In this document: one piece after another, positions 46,936 to 55,501 of the stretch
How positions within the stretch are numbered: the first letter of the stretch is position 1
Layout of the letters: the number at the start of each line of letters is the position of its first letter
From: PALSA-612 sp046729255
GTDB taxonomy: Bacteria; Actinomycetota; Thermoleophilia; Gaiellales; Gaiellaceae
Length of the DNA: 64,000 nucleotides
NCBI GenBank assembly: GCA_046729255.1
Contig: JBKPGF010000034.1
Location: forward strand, 1 to 64,000
Direction: 5' to 3'
The notes under the pieces: generated by a model
Seen by the model: only the letters and a program-made list of their open reading frames with translations
What the model was told of the DNA's origin: nothing
Database searches by the model: none
Program-made: the position numbers and the translations under genes

Positions 46936-47939
46936 AAGGCGCTCGCGTACGCGTTCAGCGCCGGCTGGCCGCCCAGGTGCGCGTAGAGGACGCGTGAGCC
47001 GCGGGCGATTCGACCGTCTCGCACGAGGTCGATGAGAGCGGCGAGCGACTTCCCCTCGTAGACGGGGTCGGTGAGCATTCCCTCGAGGCGGGCGCCGAGC
47101 CGGATGGCGTCGAGCGTCGTCTCGTCGGGGATCCCGTACGTGCCGGCGTGCCACTCGTCGAGCAGCACGATCTCGTCGTCTGAGAGCTCGCGTCCCAGCT
47201 CGATCGCTTCGGCTGTCGAGCGTGCAATCCGGGCGATCTGCTCCCAGGTCTGCTCGACGGTGGCAGAGCCGTCGATGCCGAGGACGGCGCGATCCTCCGC
47301 CTGCTTGGCGAAGCCGGGGATCATTCCGGCCTGCGTCGATCCCGTCACGGAGCAGACCACGACGGTGTCGAAGAAGACGCCGAGCCCGCGTTCGTCCTCC
47401 GCGACCTCGTCGGCCCAGCGCGCGAAGCCCAGGCCGCCGAGCGGATGATCGGAGGCACCGGCCGGGATCGCGTACGGCTTACCGCCCGCCTCGCGCACCG
47501 ACGTGAGCGCCTCCTCCCAGCTCGGCCGGATCCCGATGTCGAACCCTGCGGACGAGAGCCGGACGTCCGCGCCCAGGATCCGCGAAAGCAGGATGTTGCC
47601 TACCGTCTCGTAACCGGGCTCGTCCCAGTCGACCCAGTGCTCCTGCACCAGCACGCAGCCGAGGCCGAGCCGTGCCGCGGCGGCCGCCACCTGACGCGTG
47701 TGGTTCGACTGGACGCCGCCGATCGAGACGAGCGTGTCACAGCCCTGCGCGAGTGCATCCGCGGCCAGGTACTCGAGCTTCCGCGTCTTGTTTCCTCCGT
47801 AGGCGAGTCCGGAGTTGCAGTCCTCCCGCTTTGCCCAAATCTCGACGTTGCCGCCGAGATGCTCGGTCAGCCGCTCGAGGCGATGGACGGGAGACGGGCC
47901 GAACAGGAGCTCGACGCGCGGGAAGTCCTCGAGCGCCAT
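46932..47939 (-). CDS. acdS: 1-aminocyclopropane-1-carboxylate (ACC) deaminase
   Basis: This 335-residue PLP enzyme should split ACC, the plant ethylene precursor, into 2-oxobutyrate and ammonia. With the ATG at 47939 the diagnostic residues have the standard ACC deaminase numbering: Lys51 (GGNKTRKLEYL), Tyr294 and Glu295 (DPVYEGKS) and Leu322 (YAHLGGQPALNAY). Glu295 and Leu322 separate it from D-cysteine desulfhydrase. The start matches the family (ALEDFPRVELLFGPSPVHRL). It lies ten bases after the epimerase gene. Confidence 0.92.
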   Translation of the reverse strand: MALEDFPRVELLFGPSPVHRLERLTEHLGGNVEIWAKREDCNSGLAYGGNKTRKLEYLAADALAQGCDTLVSIGGVQSNHTRQVAAAAARLGLGCVLVQEHWVDWDEPGYETVGNILLSRILGADVRLSSAGFDIGIRPSWEEALTSVREAGGKPYAIPAGASDHPLGGLGFARWADEVAEDERGLGVFFDTVVVCSVTGSTQAGMIPGFAKQAEDRAVLGIDGSATVEQTWEQIARIARSTAEAIELGRELSDDEIVLLDEWHAGTYGIPDETTLDAIRLGARLEGMLTDPVYEGKSLAALIDLVRDGRIARGSRVLYAHLGGQPALNAYASAF

Positions 47940-47949
47940 AAGGTCGATC

Positions 47950-48903
47950 CTAGAGCGCCAGCAGCTCCCGCTCGCGCCCGGGCGTGAGGCCGACGCCTTC
48001 GACGGGCTCGGCATCCGCGAGCGTGCCGCGAATCGTCTCCACGAGCGGCCTGAACGTCAGCCCCGCAGCACGCGCACGGTTGGTCGGCGCCTGCATCATG
48101 CCGGCGTAGCGGGGTATCGGCAGCCACAGCGGGAGCTCCATCCAGGGTCCCACCTCTTCTGAAAGAAGACTCTCGCTCGCCACCCACGTGAACGTCGCGT
48201 CGCTGCCGGAGGCGGCTCGACATTCCTCGAGCAGGTCGCCGAAGGGCATCGGCTCGCCCGTGGCGTTGAACGTGCCGCCGAGGCTGTCGGTCGTCGCGTC
48301 GACCATCCAGGTCGCGAGATCGCGCACGTCGATGAACTGGACAAGATCGTCTGGCGAGCCCGGTGCGAGCACCTCGCCGCCGCGCGCCACCCGGTGCGGC
48401 CAGTACGTGAAGCGTCCTGTCGGATCGTGGGGTCCGACGATGAGGCCGGGCCGCACGACGAGCGCGCGATCGCCGAAGGCTTCCTCGACGATGCCCTCGC
48501 ACAGTGCCTTGCGGGCCCCGTACGTCTCGTCGCTCTCTTCCGCGTCGTCCCCCGGCGGAAGTTGGGCCACCGCAGCATCCTCCGCCGGAGGCTCGGACAT
48601 GTCCGCGTAGACGGAGATGCTCGACACGAAGCTGTAGCCACCCGTGAGGTCTTGCAACACGTCCACCGAGCGGCGGACGTCCTCCGGAAGGTACGCGGCG
48701 ACGTCGAGCACGGCGTCCCACTCGCGGCCCTCGAGCGCCGAGAGGTCGGATGAACGGTCGCCGTGCAGCTTCTCCACTTCGGGGAACAGGTCGGGGTTCG
48801 TCTGGCCGCGGTTGAAGAGCGTGGGCTCGTGGCCCGCCGCGAGCAGCGCGTCGACGAGGGCGCGCCCGAGGAACTTCGTCCCCCCGAGTACGAGGGCTTT
48901 CAT
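47950..48903 (-). CDS. NAD-dependent epimerase/dehydratase
   Basis: This 317-residue Rossmann-fold protein has the nucleotide motif LGGTKFLGRALVDALL at residues 6-21, Ser in SSISVYAD and the family Tyr-x3-Lys as TYGARKALCE. It belongs to the extended short-chain dehydrogenases that act on nucleotide sugars or isoflavone-like compounds. Its start overlaps the stop of the M20 gene. Substrate not inferable. Confidence 0.82.
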   Translation of the reverse strand: MKALVLGGTKFLGRALVDALLAAGHEPTLFNRGQTNPDLFPEVEKLHGDRSSDLSALEGREWDAVLDVAAYLPEDVRRSVDVLQDLTGGYSFVSSISVYADMSEPPAEDAAVAQLPPGDDAEESDETYGARKALCEGIVEEAFGDRALVVRPGLIVGPHDPTGRFTYWPHRVARGGEVLAPGSPDDLVQFIDVRDLATWMVDATTDSLGGTFNATGEPMPFGDLLEECRAASGSDATFTWVASESLLSEEVGPWMELPLWLPIPRYAGMMQAPTNRARAAGLTFRPLVETIRGTLADAEPVEGVGLTPGRERELLAL

Positions 48904-50114
48904 CCCGGATAGCGCTGGATCGCCCTGAAGATCGCCTCCGCACCGAAGCCGACGGCCTCGACGGGCACGCGCTCGTCCGCCGCGTGCGCGAGCGTGGCGA
49001 GCGGGAAGTTCTCGGGAATCCGCATCGGCATGAAGCCGTACGTCTGGATGCCGAGCGGTGCGAGGTGACGCGCGTCGGTCACGGCGGGCAGCAGCATCGG
49101 AATCGGCACACCTTCGGGATCGAGCTCGCGGAAGATCCCCGCCAACGGCTCGTAGAACGTCATGTCGGCGTCCTGCGGGCCCTCGTCGTGGCGCAACACC
49201 TCGAGCTCGATGTCCTTGCCGATGATGTCCCGCAGCTCTGCGAGCAGATCGTCGGGGCCGAATCCCGGCAGCACCCGGCCGTCCAGCTCGACCTCGATCT
49301 CGCAGGGGATGACGTTGACGGCGGAGCCGCCGTGGACGATTGTCGCGTTGACGGTGTTCCGCAGCGTGCCTTCGAGCGGCCTACCCTGCTCCCCGATGAT
49401 TCGCAGCGCAGCGCCGAAGGTGCGTGGATCTAGCAGCGCGTGGAGGACGGCCGCCTTCGAACGCGGCAGCGCTGCGGCGATTTCCTCGATCATCCGCCGC
49501 GCGACCGGCGTCACGTGGGGAGGGGTGCGCTTTCGGTCGAGGTCGCGGAGCATCCTTCCGAGTCGCGCCATCGCGCCGCCTCGGAAGGGTCGCGCCGCAT
49601 GGCCGGCCGGTCCGCGGATAGTGGCCCTGATATGGCACATGCGCTTCTCCGCCACCTGGATGGGATAGAAGCGCCGCCCGGCGATGTAGATCGAGACGCC
49701 GCCGACCTCGCCGACGGCGTGGCGGATACCGGCGAGCTCGTCGGGATGCTCCTGCGCCAGGAACTTCGCCCCGAAGTCCCCGCCGGCCTCCTCGTCCGAG
49801 AGCACGGCGAGGACGAGCCCTCCCGGCGGCACGGCGTCTTCGGCGTTCGCTCGAAGGAAGGCGGTGATCATCATCGACACGCCCGACTTCATGTCGAGTG
49901 CGCCGCGGCCCCAGATCTCACCGTCCACGAGCTCGGCCGCGAATGGCGGATGCGTCCACTGCTGGCCGGCGGTCGGGACGACATCGACGTGGCCGTAGAG
50001 AAGGAACGGCGAGCCGCCCCCCGCCCCTGGCAGGCGTGCGATGAGGTTCGGTCGTTCGGGATCGCGCGAGTAGAGCGCGCTCTCGATGCCCGCCGCGGAC
50101 AGCAGGTCGCGCAC
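48900..50114 (-). CDS. M20-family metallopeptidase (ArgE/DapE-like)
   Basis: The zinc-site segments YGHVDVVPT, GRGALDMKSG and SDEEAGGDFG are present, followed by the dimerisation domain and a late TDARHLAPLGIQTYGF. The coordinates use the first canonical start, GTG 50114, giving 404 residues. The frame is open upstream and encodes DPVELLRDLLRFDTTNPPGA, the conserved M20 N-terminus, so translation probably begins further up, at a CTG such as 50201. It follows the class V aminotransferase gene and may be coupled to it. Confidence 0.82.
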   Translation of the reverse strand: MRDLLSAAGIESALYSRDPERPNLIARLPGAGGGSPFLLYGHVDVVPTAGQQWTHPPFAAELVDGEIWGRGALDMKSGVSMMITAFLRANAEDAVPPGGLVLAVLSDEEAGGDFGAKFLAQEHPDELAGIRHAVGEVGGVSIYIAGRRFYPIQVAEKRMCHIRATIRGPAGHAARPFRGGAMARLGRMLRDLDRKRTPPHVTPVARRMIEEIAAALPRSKAAVLHALLDPRTFGAALRIIGEQGRPLEGTLRNTVNATIVHGGSAVNVIPCEIEVELDGRVLPGFGPDDLLAELRDIIGKDIELEVLRHDEGPQDADMTFYEPLAGIFRELDPEGVPIPMLLPAVTDARHLAPLGIQTYGFMPMRIPENFPLATLAHAADERVPVEAVGFGAEAIFRAIQRYPG

Positions 50115-50203
50115 GTGCTCGACGCACTCGCGCTCGGCGCCGGGCGGGTTCGTCGTGTCGAAGCGCAGCAGGTCGCGCAGGAGCTCGACCGGGTCGGGCA
50201 GGG

Positions 50204-51370
50204 CTACAGCGATGCGAGTGCCTCCAGCAGCCGGTCGACCTCGGCATGGGTGTTGTAGTGCAGGAACCCCGCGCGCACCGCGCCGCCCGAGTCCTCGAGG
50301 TCGAGGCGGCGCAGCACCTCAAGCGCGTAGTAGTTGCCCGGCCAGACGGCGATGCGCTGCGCGCCGAGACGTCTCCCTACCTCGTTCGGGGCGATGCCTT
50401 CGACCGTGAACATGAACGTCGGCACGCGCCCGTCCGTCGTCTGCCTGCCGTAGAGCGTCAGCCCGTCGGGCAGACCGTCGAGGAAGCGCTCGCCGAGCGA
50501 CCGCTCGTGTGCCTGGATCGCCGGCCAGCCGATGGAGTCGACGTACTCCACCGCGGCCACGAAGCCGGCAAAGAGCTCGAATGGCTGCGTCCCGGTCTCG
50601 AAGCGATGGCCCAGGGGCTCGTCGGCCTGCGGTCGAACCTTGTACGGCCGCCAGCCCTCGGCGACCTCGCGCCTGACGTACGCGAGACCGAGGTGCGGCC
50701 CGAAGAACTTGTAGGGCGAGCAGAGGAGGACGTCGACGCCCCAGGCGGTGACGTCGGTTGGCACGTGCGGAGCGGCGTGGACCGCATCGGCCCACGCGAG
50801 TGCTCCCACGCTGTGCGCGAGCTCGACGATGCGGGCAACGTCCGTCAACGTGCCGACGGCGTTCGAGGCGACCGGGAACGCAACGACGCGCGTCCGTGGC
50901 GACAGCTGTGCCTCGAGGTCGGCGAGATCGACGTCGCAGTCGTCGGTGATGTCCGCGAAGCGGACGGTCAGCCCGAGGTCGTGGGCGAGCTCGAGCCACG
51001 GTGAGACGTTGCCGTCGTGGTCGAGTCGGGTGGCGACGATCTCGTCGCCGGCCGCGAAGTCGCGCGCGGCGGTGCGGGTCAGGGCAAACGACAGGGACGT
51101 CATGTTCGCTCCGAACGTCACCTCCTCCGGCGAGCAGCCGAGGAAGCGGCCTGCCGCCTGCCGCGAGGCGTCGATCAACTCCACCGTGCGCGCGCTCGTC
51201 TCGAATGGCCCGCCGACGTTCGCGTTCGACGTGCGGAGGTAGGTGCCGATCGCATCGATCACCTCGTCCGGCACCTGTGTCCCCCCCGGCCCGTCGAACA
51301 GGACGAGATCGCGCTGCAACGCGCTGAAGCGTGCGCGAACGGCTTCGACGTCGAGCGCGAGCGTGGCCAT
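50204..51370 (-). CDS. Class V aminotransferase, cysteine desulfurase-like
   Basis: This 388-residue PLP enzyme has the PLP lysine in LLCSPYKFFGPHLG and the family features DGPGGTQVP near the start and HDGNVSPWLELA in the middle. It belongs to the IscS-like group often annotated as cysteine desulfurase family, though a desulfurase cysteine loop is not evident. ATG 51370 lies six bases after TAGTGT (51382-51377). It may act on cysteine sulfinate, kynurenine or another amino acid. Confidence 0.82.
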   Translation of the reverse strand: MATLALDVEAVRARFSALQRDLVLFDGPGGTQVPDEVIDAIGTYLRTSNANVGGPFETSARTVELIDASRQAAGRFLGCSPEEVTFGANMTSLSFALTRTAARDFAAGDEIVATRLDHDGNVSPWLELAHDLGLTVRFADITDDCDVDLADLEAQLSPRTRVVAFPVASNAVGTLTDVARIVELAHSVGALAWADAVHAAPHVPTDVTAWGVDVLLCSPYKFFGPHLGLAYVRREVAEGWRPYKVRPQADEPLGHRFETGTQPFELFAGFVAAVEYVDSIGWPAIQAHERSLGERFLDGLPDGLTLYGRQTTDGRVPTFMFTVEGIAPNEVGRRLGAQRIAVWPGNYYALEVLRRLDLEDSGGAVRAGFLHYNTHAEVDRLLEALASL

Positions 51371-51426
51371 GTCGCAACACTATCCAGCTACCCTGGGGCT
51401 GTCGTCGTTCTGCAGAGGAGCAGGCC

Positions 51427-52956
51427 GTGGGGGCGCTTCACCGGACAGGACTTCGTCTCGCGGCGGTGTTGGTCGGAGCCCTGCTCGCAGCAGGCGCGAC
51501 GCCGGCGTGGAGCGGTGGCGGCAAAGCGGGCCCTGAGGTCGCCCGGGCGCTGAAGGAAGGCGGCGTCATCCTCGTGCTCCGGCACGCCGCCACGGACTAC
51601 TCGAAGCTCGACGAGGAACCCGTCGACCTTGCGGACTGTGGCACGCAGCGAAACCTGTCCGCACAAGGGCGTGCCCAGGCGCGCGCGATCGGGACGGCTG
51701 TCCGCCGGCTCAAGGCTCGGGTGGGGAGGGTGCTGGCGAGCCCGTTCTGCCGCACACGCGAGACGGCGCGGCTCGCATTCGGCCGCTGCACGGTGAACAA
51801 CGCGCTCCTGAACACCATCGACACGCAGCACGACGACCGCTGGAGGCGCCAGATCAGATCGGCACGCGCCCTCCTTGGGCGCGTGCCTGCGCGGGGAACG
51901 ATTGACGTTCTCGTCACGCACGGAAGCGTGATCACGGATACGACGCGCGCGGTCGTCGAAGAGGGCGAGACGCTCGTCCTGCGCCCGCGCGGCAGGAGCC
52001 GCTACCAGTTCGTGGGCCGCGTACTGGCGAGCGACTGGCGATCGCTGCGCGCCCCCGCGGCAGCCGACGCCCTCCGTGTCCGCGAGTACCGGGTTCCCGC
52101 CGGCTCGCACCCGCACGACGTCGCACCGGCCCGCGACGGCACGGTTTGGTACACGGCTCAGGCGACGGGAGCGCTCGGCAGGCTCGACCCTGCGACCGGG
52201 AAGGTGACGGAGATCCCGCTCGGCGACGGATCCGCCCCACACGGGGTGATCGTCGGCCTCGACCGCGCCGCGTGGGTCACGGACGGCGGGCTCAATGCGA
52301 TCGTGCGCGTCGACGCGCAGACAAGCGAGGTGACCCGGTACCCGCTGCCCGCCTCGAGCGGCTACACGAACCTCAACACGGCGACGTTCGATCGCCGCGG
52401 TGTGCTCTGGTTCACCGGTCAGAGCGGGATCTATGGCCGCCTCGATCCGCGCACTCGGGCGCTGCGCGTGTTCAGGGCGCCCAACGGCCCGGGGCCCTAC
52501 GGGATCGCCACGACGCCCAGGGGCGAGGTCTGGTACGCGTCACTCGCCGGCAGCCACGTCGCGAGGATCAACGTCCAGACCGGAAAGGCGACGGTGCTGC
52601 GACCGCCCACGCGCGACCAGGGCGCCCGACGGATCTGGTCGGACTCGCGCGGCCGGCTCTGGGTGAGCGAGTGGAACGTCGGCAAAGTGGCGCGCTACGA
52701 CCCGGCGACGCGACGCTGGCGCGAGTGGCGCCTTCCCGGCCAGGCGCAGCCCTATGCGATCTACGTGGATGCCAAGGACATCGTCTGGTTGACGGACTTC
52801 GCGGCGAGCGCGATCGTGCGCTTCGATCCGAAGACAGCGCGCTTCACCCGAGTGCGGCTGCGGGCCGGCGCGGACGTTCGCCAGTTGCTCGGGCGGCCCG
52901 GAGAACTGTGGGGCGCCGAGTCCGGCGCCGACCGGCTCGTCGTCGTGCGCGGCTAG
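51427..52956 (+). CDS. Exported fusion of histidine phosphatase and Vgb-type beta-propeller
   Basis: This 509-residue protein has a signal peptide (RLAAVLVGALLAAGATPAWS), a histidine-phosphatase domain with Arg52-His53 in VLRHAATDY and a second His in VLVTHGSV, then from about residue 225 a six- or seven-bladed propeller of the virginiamycin B lyase/SMP-30 type. Repeats such as DGTVWYTAQATGALGRLDP, RGVLWFTGQSGIYGRLDP and RGRLWVSEWNVGKVARYDP are clear. The GTG follows GAGGAG by eight to ten bases. The fusion is unusual. Confidence 0.82.
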   Translation: MGALHRTGLRLAAVLVGALLAAGATPAWSGGGKAGPEVARALKEGGVILVLRHAATDYSKLDEEPVDLADCGTQRNLSAQGRAQARAIGTAVRRLKARVGRVLASPFCRTRETARLAFGRCTVNNALLNTIDTQHDDRWRRQIRSARALLGRVPARGTIDVLVTHGSVITDTTRAVVEEGETLVLRPRGRSRYQFVGRVLASDWRSLRAPAAADALRVREYRVPAGSHPHDVAPARDGTVWYTAQATGALGRLDPATGKVTEIPLGDGSAPHGVIVGLDRAAWVTDGGLNAIVRVDAQTSEVTRYPLPASSGYTNLNTATFDRRGVLWFTGQSGIYGRLDPRTRALRVFRAPNGPGPYGIATTPRGEVWYASLAGSHVARINVQTGKATVLRPPTRDQGARRIWSDSRGRLWVSEWNVGKVARYDPATRRWREWRLPGQAQPYAIYVDAKDIVWLTDFAASAIVRFDPKTARFTRVRLRAGADVRQLLGRPGELWGAESGADRLVVVRG

Positions 52957-53011
52957 CGTCCAAACCGTCTCCGACGAGTGTCGTCCGGTCCGGGGGCTAC
53001 CGTGGCCCGGC

Positions 53012-53206
53012 ATGGAGGAACGGCTACGGCCGTTGAGCGAGCGGGAGTGCTACGAGCGCCTGTACGGCGAGCGCAACCCCCTCGTCACCGTGCTCCCTCA
53101 CGGATCGGCCGTCCCTCGCGGGCCGACGCTCTCCGAGGAACAGATGCGAAAGGCGTTCTTCGACCGTCTCGACCTCATGTACGAGGACGTGGAGGAAGCG
53201 GCCTGA
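53012..53206 (+). CDS. Small conserved-looking protein of unknown function
   Basis: This 64-residue charged protein (MEERLRPLSERECYERLYGE) has no recognised domain. It is probably helical at both ends with a proline-rich middle. TACCGT stands eight bases before the ATG. It ends seven bases before the DNA glycosylase gene, so the two are likely co-transcribed. Confidence 0.6.
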   Translation: MEERLRPLSERECYERLYGERNPLVTVLPHGSAVPRGPTLSEEQMRKAFFDRLDLMYEDVEEAA

Positions 53207-53213
53207 TGCACGG

Positions 53214-53879
53214 GTGCACGACTTCCCGGCGGCGCGTTCCTCGTCTCCGTCCCGTGTCGCTCTGGGTGCTGCGGCTGCGCTGCGCGGGCCGTGGGCACGG
53301 CAGCCGCAGCTGCGCACGCCGCTCGTCCTGGACCGGTCGCCCCGTGCGCTGTCGCCCGCGATAGCGAGCGCCGTCCCAGACGTCCTTGCGCCGGGCCTCG
53401 AGGCAGTCTTCTGCGGCATCAACCCCGGCCGTGCCTCGGCGGCCGCGGGCGCGGCGTTTGCCAACCCGCGGAACGACTTCTGGCGGCTGCTGCACGAAGC
53501 CGGCTTCACCCCGCGGCTGCTCGCACCCCAGGAGCAGGCCATGCTGCTCGACTTCGGCTACGGGCTCACGAACGCCGCACACCGAACGACGCGAGGCTCG
53601 AGCGAGCTCCGCGCGGCGGACTTCGCCGGTGCCGCCGACCGGCTGGCCGGCATCGCCTTCGACCTTCACCCGCGCGCGATCGCCTTCGTCGGCAAGGCTG
53701 CGTACCAGGGGACGTACCGCGAGCGGCCCGAGCTGGGTCTTCAGGAGCGGCGCCTCGGTGACACGCTCCTTTATGTGCTGCCGTCGACGTCGCCGGCCAA
53801 CGCAGCCGTCCCGTGGGAGGAACGGCTGCGCTGGTTCCGAGCGTTTCACGAGTTGCTCACCCCGCCCAGCGGTTCGTGA
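53214..53879 (+). CDS. mug: Mismatch-specific uracil/thymine DNA glycosylase (Mug/TDG family)
   Basis: This 221-residue enzyme removes uracil or thymine mispaired with guanine. The catalytic-site motif GINPGRAS is at residues 68-75, followed by FANPRNDFWRLLHEAGF, YGLTNAAHRTTRGSSEL and the late VLPSTSPANA. The first 50 residues are not conserved, so a downstream start is possible. The 3' end overlaps the convergent nadE gene by 23 bases. Confidence 0.88.
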   Translation: MHDFPAARSSSPSRVALGAAAALRGPWARQPQLRTPLVLDRSPRALSPAIASAVPDVLAPGLEAVFCGINPGRASAAAGAAFANPRNDFWRLLHEAGFTPRLLAPQEQAMLLDFGYGLTNAAHRTTRGSSELRAADFAGAADRLAGIAFDLHPRAIAFVGKAAYQGTYRERPELGLQERRLGDTLLYVLPSTSPANAAVPWEERLRWFRAFHELLTPPSGS

Positions 53880-55464
53880 TCGGCATGCGGCGGTCGCGGC
53901 CGAACGCCTTCGGTCGCAGCTTCACGCCCGGCGGCGCCTGGCGGCGCTTGTACTCGGCGCCGTCCACGAGCGCGACGATGCGGTCGACGATCGCTGTATC
54001 GAAGCCGAAGCCCTCGCCGACGAGCTCCTCGCGCGACCGGTCCTGCTCGACGTAGGCCTCGAGCACCGGGTCGAGATTCCGGTACGGAGGCAGCGAGTCC
54101 TCGTCGAGTTGGCCGGGGGCGAGTTCGGCGCTCGGGGCACGCTCGATGATCGACACCGGTATGAGCTCTCGCCCCGCCAGCTCGTTGAGGTGCCGCGCCA
54201 GTCGCCAGACGTCGGTCTTGAACACGTCCTTCAGCAGCGCGAAGCCGCCCGCCATGTCGCCGTAGAGCGTCGCGTAGCCGACAGAGAGCTCGGACTTGTT
54301 CCCGGTCGCGAGCACGAGCCAGGCGAGCTTGTTGGACAGCGCCATCAGCAGCGTGCCTCGCACCCGCGCCTGGAGGTTCTCCTCGGCGGCGTCGCGCGTG
54401 CGGCCGGCGAAGCTGTCGGCGAGTGCAGTCTCGAGCTCGTCGACCGCCGCGTCGATGGGGATCTCCCGGAAGTCCGTGCCGAGCGACTCGGCGAGGGACC
54501 CGGCGTCGCGGCGCGTCGCGTCCGACGTGAAACGGGACGGCATCGACACGCAGTGGACGCGGTCCGCGCCGAGCGCCTCTGCCGCCAGCGCCGCCGTCAG
54601 CGCCGAGTCGATGCCGCCGGAGATGCCCACGACGACGTCTCCGAATCCGTTCTTCTCGACGTAGTCCCGGAGGCCGAGCTCGAGCGCGAGCCGCATCTGG
54701 TCGAGCTCGCCGAGCGTTGACTCGGGCTCGCCTTTTGGCTCCTCGTCGAGGTCGACGACGAGCAGCGCCTCGTCGAACCCGGGTGCCCGGGCGACGACGC
54801 GCCCCTCGGCGTCGAGCACGAACGAGTTGCCGTCGAAGACGAGCTCGTCCTGGCCGCCGACGGCGTTGCAGAAGGCGAGCGCGCACCCGTTGTCTCGCGC
54901 CCGCGAGGCGAACATCCCCTCGCGTTCCTGATCCTTGCCGACGTGGAACGGCGAGGCGGAGAGGTTGACGAGCACCTGCGCACCGGCCGCGGCGCTCTCG
55001 ACGGCCACCGGCGCGGGCTGCCAGAGGTCCTCGCAGACGGTGAGCCCCAGCCGACGGTGACCGAGCTCGAGCAGCTCGACGGTTTCTCCCGGCTCGAAGT
55101 AGCGCTTCTCGTCGAAGACGCCGTAGTTCGGGAGCAGGCGCTTCCGGTAGACGGCGCCGATCTCGCCGTCGCGGCACACGAGGCAAGCGTTGTAGAGCCG
55201 CCCGCCTTCCCGGTGCGGTGCTCCCACAAGTGCCTCGATTCCCGCAGCCGCCCGGGCTGCCTCTCGCGCGGCCTTCTCCGCAGCGTCGACGAAGGCCGGG
55301 CGGAGCAGGAGGTCCTCGGGTGGGTAGCCCGTGATCGCGAGCTCCGGGAAGACGACGAGCTCGGCGCCCGCCGCCTTCGCCTCGCCGATCCAGTCGACGA
55401 TGCGGGCGCGGTTGCCGTCGAGATCGCCGACGGTCGTGTTGATCTGGGCCAGCGCGATCCTCAT
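53857..55464 (-). CDS. nadE: Glutamine-dependent NAD+ synthetase
   Basis: This 535-residue two-domain enzyme makes NAD+ from deamido-NAD+. The N-terminal nitrilase-type glutaminase domain has the glutamate in VVFPELAITGYPP, the lysine in KRLLPNYGVFDE and the cysteine in GLTVCEDLW. The C-terminal synthetase has the PP-loop GISGGIDSALTAAL and TLYGDMAGGFALLKDV. The promoter is divergent from, and overlaps, that of the decarboxylase gene. Confidence 0.94.
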   Translation of the reverse strand: MRIALAQINTTVGDLDGNRARIVDWIGEAKAAGAELVVFPELAITGYPPEDLLLRPAFVDAAEKAAREAARAAAGIEALVGAPHREGGRLYNACLVCRDGEIGAVYRKRLLPNYGVFDEKRYFEPGETVELLELGHRRLGLTVCEDLWQPAPVAVESAAAGAQVLVNLSASPFHVGKDQEREGMFASRARDNGCALAFCNAVGGQDELVFDGNSFVLDAEGRVVARAPGFDEALLVVDLDEEPKGEPESTLGELDQMRLALELGLRDYVEKNGFGDVVVGISGGIDSALTAALAAEALGADRVHCVSMPSRFTSDATRRDAGSLAESLGTDFREIPIDAAVDELETALADSFAGRTRDAAEENLQARVRGTLLMALSNKLAWLVLATGNKSELSVGYATLYGDMAGGFALLKDVFKTDVWRLARHLNELAGRELIPVSIIERAPSAELAPGQLDEDSLPPYRNLDPVLEAYVEQDRSREELVGEGFGFDTAIVDRIVALVDGAEYKRRQAPPGVKLRPKAFGRDRRMPITNRWAG

Positions 55465-55477
55465 AGTTTACGACTCA

Positions 55478-55496
55478 CAGTCTAAAACCTAGACTG
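55478..55496. promoter_or_regulatory. Inverted repeat formed by divergent -10 boxes of nadE and the decarboxylase gene
   Basis: CAGTCTA (55478-55484) and TAGACTG (55490-55496) are perfect inverted copies five bases apart. Read rightward, TAGACT is a -10 box six bases before GTG 55502 with TTTACG as -35 (17-base spacer). Read leftward, TAGACT (55484-55479) serves nadE. The two promoters therefore exclude each other. A regulator site over the same palindrome is possible. Confidence 0.55.
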
Positions 55497-55501
55497 CACC
55501 C

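Noticed and set aside
46932..47939. D-cysteine desulfhydrase
   Set aside because: Glu295 and Leu322, which distinguish ACC deaminase, are both present at the standard numbering.
47947..47952. TAGGAT as a leaderless -10 box for acdS
   Set aside because: The TAG is the stop codon of the co-directional epimerase gene, so the match is likely coincidence; the same applies to TAGAGT before 22022.
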